Assembly (NCBI GenBank): GCA_017442865.1
Contig: JAFRXK010000065.1
Span: forward strand, 1 to 47,144
Reading direction: 5' to 3'
Origin: Lachnospiraceae bacterium
Lineage (GTDB): Bacteria; Bacillota; Clostridia; Lachnospirales; Lachnospiraceae
DNA: 47,144 nucleotides
Under the pieces are notes generated by a model that was not told where the DNA came from, ran no database searches, and saw only the letters and a list, made by a program, of their open reading frames with translations. The stretch's first letter is position 1. Every line of letters starts with the position of its first letter. Both the position numbers and the translations under genes were made by a program. Shown in pieces: positions 42,587-47,144 of the stretch.

Positions 42587-44383
42587 CTAATCAAAATCCA
42601 TCAGCATCTTTCCTGACTCTGCCTCACTTGATTCCGAAACCTTTCCATCCATTATGCAGTACACTCTGTCGCACATACTAAGCACACTTGGTCTGTGTGT
42701 TGTTACAATACAGGTTCTTCCCGGACATTCTGTAATTATATTTTTTAACACCCTGCCCTCAGTAGTTACATCTAAAGCAGATGTCGCTTCATCTAAAAGC
42801 AGTATCGGTGCATCCAAAAGTAATGCTCTTGCAATTGCAAGTCTTTGTGCCTGTCCTTCCGAAAAGCCTCTGCCACGTTCTCCAAGTTTAGTATATATAG
42901 TATCCGGCAGCTTACTCACAAAATCCCACGCACAGGCAGTCTTTAACGCTTCTATTATCTCCTCATCAGTTGCATCTTCCTTAACAACTCTCATGTTTTC
43001 GGCTATTGTTCCTAAAAGCATGGTGTTTCCCTGCGGAACATAGGAAAATAAATGCCTTAACGACGCGTTCATGGCTACCTTTCTGCCATTCGACTTTATA
43101 TATATTTCGCCCTCTGTAGGTCTTACAAGGCCTAAAATAAGGCGTATCATGGTTGTCTTTCCACCGCCTGACGGACCAATAAGACCTATTATCTCTCCTG
43201 ACGACGCTTTAAAATCCGAATCAGCAATAATATTGTTATTGACCTTATAACAAAATGCCGCATTCTTCATCTCAATAGTAAAGCCTGACTTTATATCCTC
43301 GTCAAGCTCCCTGCTTTCTTCAATTCTTATTTCCTTAGGCAGTTCAACAAGCTCCCTTATTCTGTGTGCAGATATTGAACTGTTCAAAAAACCCGGTATT
43401 ATCGAAATGACCTGATTAAATGAACTCGTAAGTCCACTTCTCTGCTGCAGGAACAATGTCATTGTTCCGTATGATATATCGTGATTCCACAGCCTGAACA
43501 GACAATATGCAAATGCCAGAAATTGAATCAGTGTTGCAACGGAGCCTGTAAAAATTCCTGACTTAATTGAAAACATATTGTACTTCAGACTTATATCCTT
43601 CCATTTTTTCTGCCACCAGCGAAGCCTGCCACTGTAGTACTCTGAAATATCAAATGATTTTATGGTATCAATATTGTAAAAGGTCTCTATTTCAAAGCTC
43701 ATCATTTCACTGCTCATTTCGCGGACCTTTTTGCCATAATATCTCTGCCTGCTGATCAGCAGTCTTGAAGCTGCAAGTATAAATGGTGCACCCATAAAGG
43801 CAATTAAAGCCATTATTTTATCATAATGAAAAATCACTATGAATGTTGCTATAAAACGGTATATCGAAATAATTATCGTAGGAATCCAGTTTATTGCATT
43901 ACCGCTTACTGTACTTACATCACTGTTAAAGCGGTTTATAATGTCTCCGTTGGAATACTTATTTATCTCCATCCAGTCGCTTTTAATAATCTTATCAAAA
44001 ATATCTGCCTGTATATCGTTGTTAATATTTATATTAAGCTTTGTAGTGATTCTGCTGATAAGTGAGTTAAAAACCATTCCAAAAACCGCGCTTGCAACCA
44101 TGAGTATAATCAAAAATACAAGCTTGTCAGTCTGATACCCCGTTATAATGTCTATAAGATATTTGCTGACAACACTGCTTACCAGTCCAAGTGAGGTAGT
44201 AAAAACGCCCAGCATCAGATAAAACAAAATGACCCACTTATACTTTACGCTGTAGCTCAGTATCCACTTCCAATCATCCAGGATTTCGCTAAAGGTTCCA
44301 TCCTTCATGCGTTTAATCAGAATATCCAGTGATTCAAATGAACTGCTGTCAAATTGCTCTTCATTTTTGTTGTCTGTATCCAC
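42587..44383 (-). CDS. ABC exporter (peptide type) without peptidase domain
   Basis: This 598-residue fusion of a six-helix TMD (about residues 60-340) and an NBD has Walker A GPSGGGKTT (about 403), signature FSEGQAQRLAIARA, Walker B ILLLDEATSALD and switch His in TTHRPSV, so it is catalytically complete and likely a homodimer. It lacks the N-terminal C39 peptidase found in many bacteriocin exporters, so leader removal must be done elsewhere. The start is GTG at 44381-44383, with GGGAGG seven bases upstream; an earlier GTG lies within that site. It is the probable exporter of the peptide made by this operon. Confidence 0.9.
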   Translation of the reverse strand: MDTDNKNEEQFDSSSFESLDILIKRMKDGTFSEILDDWKWILSYSVKYKWVILFYLMLGVFTTSLGLVSSVVSKYLIDIITGYQTDKLVFLIILMVASAVFGMVFNSLISRITTKLNININNDIQADIFDKIIKSDWMEINKYSNGDIINRFNSDVSTVSGNAINWIPTIIISIYRFIATFIVIFHYDKIMALIAFMGAPFILAASRLLISRQRYYGKKVREMSSEMMSFEIETFYNIDTIKSFDISEYYSGRLRWWQKKWKDISLKYNMFSIKSGIFTGSVATLIQFLAFAYCLFRLWNHDISYGTMTLFLQQRSGLTSSFNQVISIIPGFLNSSISAHRIRELVELPKEIRIEESRELDEDIKSGFTIEMKNAAFCYKVNNNIIADSDFKASSGEIIGLIGPSGGGKTTMIRLILGLVRPTEGEIYIKSNGRKVAMNASLRHLFSYVPQGNTMLLGTIAENMRVVKEDATDEEIIEALKTACAWDFVSKLPDTIYTKLGERGRGFSEGQAQRLAIARALLLDAPILLLDEATSALDVTTEGRVLKNIITECPGRTCIVTTHRPSVLSMCDRVYCIMDGKVSESSEAESGKMLMDFD

Positions 44384-44413
44384 AGGCTTACCTCCCTTCA
44401 CACTGCAAACGGT

Positions 44414-45334
44414 TTAATTATTTATTAAACAGCCATCCTCCTTCAGCCGGTTTAATGTACATTCCACAGCATTAACATCCGGCGTGGCATCCAGTCTGTA
44501 TATATTAACATTTTCAAGCAGCAGCTCAAATATGCCAAACGCCTTATTCATAAAAGCCTTGCTCCATGAATTTACCGTAATCTGGCTCATAAGAAATGCA
44601 ATTGCATCCTTTGGCTTTGCTCTCCTGATTTTATTTTCCTTCGCCTGTCCGAGTAATATTACAGCCCTTAACGGATACGCCTCATTCAGGAAAATATTTG
44701 ATGAGCCTGCCACAGGAAGCCCATAACCTAATATCTTATCTTCCTTTAGGCCAAATGCCGTTCTGTCTCCGTTAATAATCCGCGCTCCCTGATGCTTTAT
44801 CCATAAATCAGCCTGTGTACTCTTGCCAATTCCCGAGCGTCCGCTAAAAACAATTCCGGCACCTTCGCAGCTTATAAATGACGAATGTAATATCAGCCTG
44901 CTGCCCCTTATAAGCAGGCGTTCTATCTTTACAGCATTAAAGCAGCCAAACGCAGTTGCAAAATAATGAGCCGCCTGCTGCCTGTAAACTATTTTAATAT
45001 TCCCCTCTTCATTTATATCAAGTCTCTGATATGCATCCGGCTCCCTCATTGATACCGGCGGCAGTCCGGCATAAGGTATCGCAAAATACTGACACACTCC
45101 ATAGCTGTCCGAAAAAATCTGGTGCATTTCATCCTGATACACAAGCTTTTGATTTTCGCTTTTTTTCGGCAGTTCTTCCACACATTCAAATTCACATATG
45201 ACCGCATCCTGTACAGGAGTCGATTTAAATTCTGAAAAAGCCGGCTCTACATAAAGTGGAGTCGGCGTGACAATACATATATTCACATCAGCTATGGTAA
45301 ACCACGCACGATATTTTATAAAATCCCCATTCAT
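44414..45334 (-). CDS. HPr kinase/PEPCK-like ATPase
   Basis: This 306-residue protein has an N-terminal alpha/beta half of unknown function (about 1-145) and a C-terminal HprK-like half. The latter shows LILHSSFISCEGAGIVFSGR, then the P-loop GRSGIGKST (about 165-173), INGDRTAFGL and FLNEAYPLRAVILLG. This is the fold of HPr kinase, often annotated as PEP carboxykinase. Proteins of this type recur in lasso-peptide and radical-SAM RiPP clusters, and two lasso-cluster members phosphorylate the C-terminal Ser of the peptide. No HPr-type partner lies nearby. It sits between the radical SAM and exporter genes, with GGAGG upstream. Confidence 0.82.
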   Translation of the reverse strand: MNGDFIKYRAWFTIADVNICIVTPTPLYVEPAFSEFKSTPVQDAVICEFECVEELPKKSENQKLVYQDEMHQIFSDSYGVCQYFAIPYAGLPPVSMREPDAYQRLDINEEGNIKIVYRQQAAHYFATAFGCFNAVKIERLLIRGSRLILHSSFISCEGAGIVFSGRSGIGKSTQADLWIKHQGARIINGDRTAFGLKEDKILGYGLPVAGSSNIFLNEAYPLRAVILLGQAKENKIRRAKPKDAIAFLMSQITVNSWSKAFMNKAFGIFELLLENVNIYRLDATPDVNAVECTLNRLKEDGCLINN

Positions 45335-45347
45335 CTTTTATCCTCCA

Positions 45348-46493
45348 TTACATGTCAGTCTGCCTGACATCAGCTTTTAATACACCTTTTTCGAGTAATA
45401 TATTAAGCCTTTCATGGAATTTTTCTTTAATTACAGCACAAGTGTATTCTGAAACTTTATCGTAGCTTCCTGTCTCATTAAACACGGTTGCAGGACAGGC
45501 GTTACATAACACCTGATACTCACATTTTATACATTCCTCAGGATAGCAGGTCTCAGCAGCCTTAAGCTTAAGCTCCTCCCACGCCTCGTGCAGCGTCTTG
45601 TTTTTGAGACTGACTGATATTCCGCTGTTTGTTACACAAGGAAGCATTCTTCCGTCATAGGTTATTGCCATGGAGTTTCTCCCACCGCCACAGTTACTTC
45701 TGCTGCAGCCGTCCCCCGAATGAAAGCCTCCACAAGCGTTGATTCTTCCACTGTTTGCGTTATCAAACAATTCAAGCTGCTTTATACTTCTTTGAATCAG
45801 CCCCTTTTCCCCGATTTGAAGCCTTTCCATAAGCAAATCAGCTCTTGCTGCTTCAACCGGCGATAATCTGTCGCTTATACTATGTATTCCATATCTGCCG
45901 GCCGGAAATATATAAGATGTATTGTGTAAATCCAATCCTCTTGCCTTCGCAAAATTATACATCTCAGGAATATCATCAACATTTTCAGGTACACATGTTC
46001 CGTTTAAATAAACATTATGCCCGTTTGCCAACAGGCTGTCTACGGCCCTTGATACTCTGGTAAAGCCATCCTTACATCCACAGAGTGTTTCATAAGTTTT
46101 ATCCGAAGCTCCATAGAGAGATATATTTATTTTTGCAGGGCGGTTTTCATTAAGCCACACAATACGCCTGTCATCCAGAAGCGTGCCGTTTGTGTTTAAT
46201 GAAATCACAAACCCCATACCCAAAAGCTTTTCTATCAATTCTTCAGCATGAGGATAGAGAAATGTCTCACCACCTGTTACGACGACAACAAGCGTGCCCT
46301 CCTTTTTAGCCTGTTCTGCAACAGAAAGCCAGAAATCCAACGGTTTGTAATTATCAGGTGAGTTCATACCCTGTCTGTGTATATAACACATACGGCAATT
46401 CATGTTGCAGTTTGACGTAAGCTCAAAGGTTGCATTTAATGGTATCTGTTTTTGTGCCGCCTCCATGTTCAGTCTCTCTAATACTTTATTCAT
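45348..46493 (-). CDS. Radical SAM/SPASM peptide-modifying enzyme
   Basis: This 381-residue enzyme has the radical SAM cluster motif CNMNCRMC (Cys29, 33, 36; CX3CX2C), the SAM-binding GGE motif VVTGGETFLYP (about 79-89), and ISLYGASDKTYE. A Cys-rich SPASM region from about residue 255 binds auxiliary clusters: INACGGFHSGDGCSRSNCGG, then MAITYDGRMLPC and CIKCEYQVLCNACPATVF. Such enzymes install thioether, C-C or C-O crosslinks or epimerise residues in peptides. The adjacent upstream gene encodes a candidate substrate. The ATG at 46491-46493 has GGGTG upstream; an in-frame GTG six codons earlier is less likely. Confidence 0.92.
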   Translation of the reverse strand: MNKVLERLNMEAAQKQIPLNATFELTSNCNMNCRMCYIHRQGMNSPDNYKPLDFWLSVAEQAKKEGTLVVVVTGGETFLYPHAEELIEKLLGMGFVISLNTNGTLLDDRRIVWLNENRPAKINISLYGASDKTYETLCGCKDGFTRVSRAVDSLLANGHNVYLNGTCVPENVDDIPEMYNFAKARGLDLHNTSYIFPAGRYGIHSISDRLSPVEAARADLLMERLQIGEKGLIQRSIKQLELFDNANSGRINACGGFHSGDGCSRSNCGGGRNSMAITYDGRMLPCVTNSGISVSLKNKTLHEAWEELKLKAAETCYPEECIKCEYQVLCNACPATVFNETGSYDKVSEYTCAVIKEKFHERLNILLEKGVLKADVRQTDM

Positions 46494-46517
46494 AGGCTTC
46501 ACCCTTTTCACATCATA

Positions 46518-46976
46518 TTATGATGCCGAGTTGTAAACCAATGAACCATTGACAATCGCATATTGTCCTTCCTGCGTAGGATCGCCTTCATAAATAACAA
46601 GCGGTCCCTGATTGTCCGGACATGGATCAAAGAAATTGGCTCTAACGCCGTCATCCATTACAACAGCCATTCCGGTAACAACATGTCCGACACTGTAGCA
46701 GTTAGAACCGACAGTACCTGTTCTGTCTTCTACAAACGGTGCATTTGATTCAGCTATACCGATTGCTCCATTTTCATATTCTCCGAGCCAGTTCTTATCG
46801 CCGTATACAGTCCATGTGTGCGGAAGATTATAACGTCCATTATTCTGCGCATCATAGCAGTCCTCACAGACAACTCCGGTATCACCAGGTCCCATGTTAC
46901 ATGCTCCTGCAATTGCCTGGTTCAACTGAAACTCTTCGCAATCCACTGTCATTGCTACATACTTCTTTTTTCCCAT
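46518..46976 (-). CDS. Candidate RiPP precursor, 152-residue Cys/Gly-rich protein
   Basis: This protein starts MGKKKYVAMTVDCEEFQLNQ, a basic then amphipathic leader-like N-terminus followed by AIAGACN. The remainder is rich in Gly, Asp, Asn and aromatics (RYNLPHTWTVYGDKNWLGEY) with Cys at 13, 26, 37, 40, 93 and 119, and it ends LVYNSAS. It has no signal peptide or membrane helix. KKxY..P/T...EF.LN..IA..C starts are common among small Firmicute proteins beside SPASM enzymes. The ATG at 46974-46976 has AGGAGG seven bases upstream; the frame extends further but that part is untranslated leader. It is 24 bases before the radical SAM gene and first in the operon. I do not recognise a named family. 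Confidence 0.7.
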   Translation of the reverse strand: MGKKKYVAMTVDCEEFQLNQAIAGACNMGPGDTGVVCEDCYDAQNNGRYNLPHTWTVYGDKNWLGEYENGAIGIAESNAPFVEDRTGTVGSNCYSVGHVVTGMAVVMDDGVRANFFDPCPDNQGPLVIYEGDPTQEGQYAIVNGSLVYNSAS

Positions 46977-46993
46977 AAGATTTCCTCCTTTTA

Positions 46994-47031
46994 TTCTCCT
47001 GCAATATTTCAGGCTATAGCCTTGCAGAGAA
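46994..47031 (-). promoter_or_regulatory. Hairpin just upstream of the precursor gene
   Basis: TTCTC-C-TGCAA (46994-47004) pairs with TTGCA-GAGAA (47022-47031), with an inner palindrome GGCTATAGCC (47012-47021). It ends about five bases before the ribosome binding site of the precursor gene. It could stabilise the mRNA or control access to the binding site. No strong promoter is obvious in the very AT-rich sequence upstream (47032-47144); TTTAAC with TAATAT spaced by 16 bp is the best candidate. Confidence 0.5.
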
Positions 47032-47144
47032 TTACCTTTATATATAAATATTATCACTCTATATCATGAGTTAAAATATTTATATTTGTTCACTAAATAT
47101 AAAATATAATAATCAAAATATTATATTTATTTATATTTTATATA

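Noticed and set aside
46977..47057. A longer precursor starting upstream of MGKKKYV (first candidate start at 47057)
   Set aside because: The extra 27 codons cover the stem-loop and the AGGAGG site. The ATG at 46974-46976 is correctly spaced from that site.
42082..47057. Lasso peptide or lanthipeptide cluster
   Set aside because: There is no lasso cyclase or B-type protease and no lanthionine synthetase; only the HprK-like protein is shared with some lasso clusters.
1..47144. CRISPR arrays, tRNA or rRNA genes
   Set aside because: I saw no regularly spaced repeats, no cloverleaf-like sequence and no rRNA segments anywhere in the window.

Overview
The window looks like a chromosomal piece of a low-to-moderate GC Firmicute of the class Clostridia, most probably a Lachnospiraceae species. 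The evidence is the gene order of the S10-spc-alpha ribosomal cluster, the zinc-type S14 and L36, the Lachnospiraceae-style long L17, strong GGAGG ribosome binding sites, frequent GTG and TTG starts, and a spacer repeat I recall from Agathobacter/Roseburia-type genomes.

Region 1 (1-148) is the right end of an ISL3-family insertion sequence: the last 21 codons of a transposase, a hairpin and a terminal inverted repeat. It abuts the terminator of the ribosomal operon. Region 2 (158-16687, minus strand) is the full S10-spc-alpha super-operon, transcribed right to left: promoter and structured leader, rpsJ-rplC-rplD-rplW-rplB-rpsS-rplV-rpsC-rplP-rpmC-rpsQ-rplN-rplX-rplE-rpsN-rpsH-rplF-rplR-rpsE-rpmD-rplO-secY-adk-map-infA-rpmJ-rpsM-rpsK-rpsD-rpoA-rplQ, then a terminator. 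Several spacers hold hairpins, and the rpsH-rplF spacer holds a probable dispersed repeat.

Region 3 (16742-20480) is a loose set of small minus-strand genes with clear decay: a PHP phosphatase, a GNAT fragment, two hypotheticals, a short GNAT, a start-less fragment, a VanZ-like protein and a nitrilase broken by one in-frame TGA. Region 4 (20558-32376) is mixed accessory metabolism: an FAD oxidoreductase of the UDP-galactopyranose mutase type beside a membrane glycosyltransferase, an rRNA-type methyltransferase, a heterodimeric ABC exporter, a DUF3793-like protein with a flavodoxin, an alanine/glycine:cation symporter and the manganese exporter MntP.

Region 5 (32641-41994) is a sugar-uptake locus: a CUT2-type ABC transporter (ATPase, two permeases, lipoprotein) with two cytoplasmic glycosidases (GH3 and GH78-like), divergent from an AraC-type regulator. 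It should import a small glycoside and cleave it inside the cell.

Region 6 (42082-47144, minus strand) is the most interesting part. It is a compact five-gene operon of a 152-residue Cys/Gly-rich candidate precursor, a radical SAM/SPASM enzyme, an HPr-kinase-like ATPase, an ABC exporter without a peptidase domain, and a small S26/S24-type peptidase. I read it as a ribosomally made, post-translationally modified peptide (RiPP) system that I cannot assign to a characterised class.
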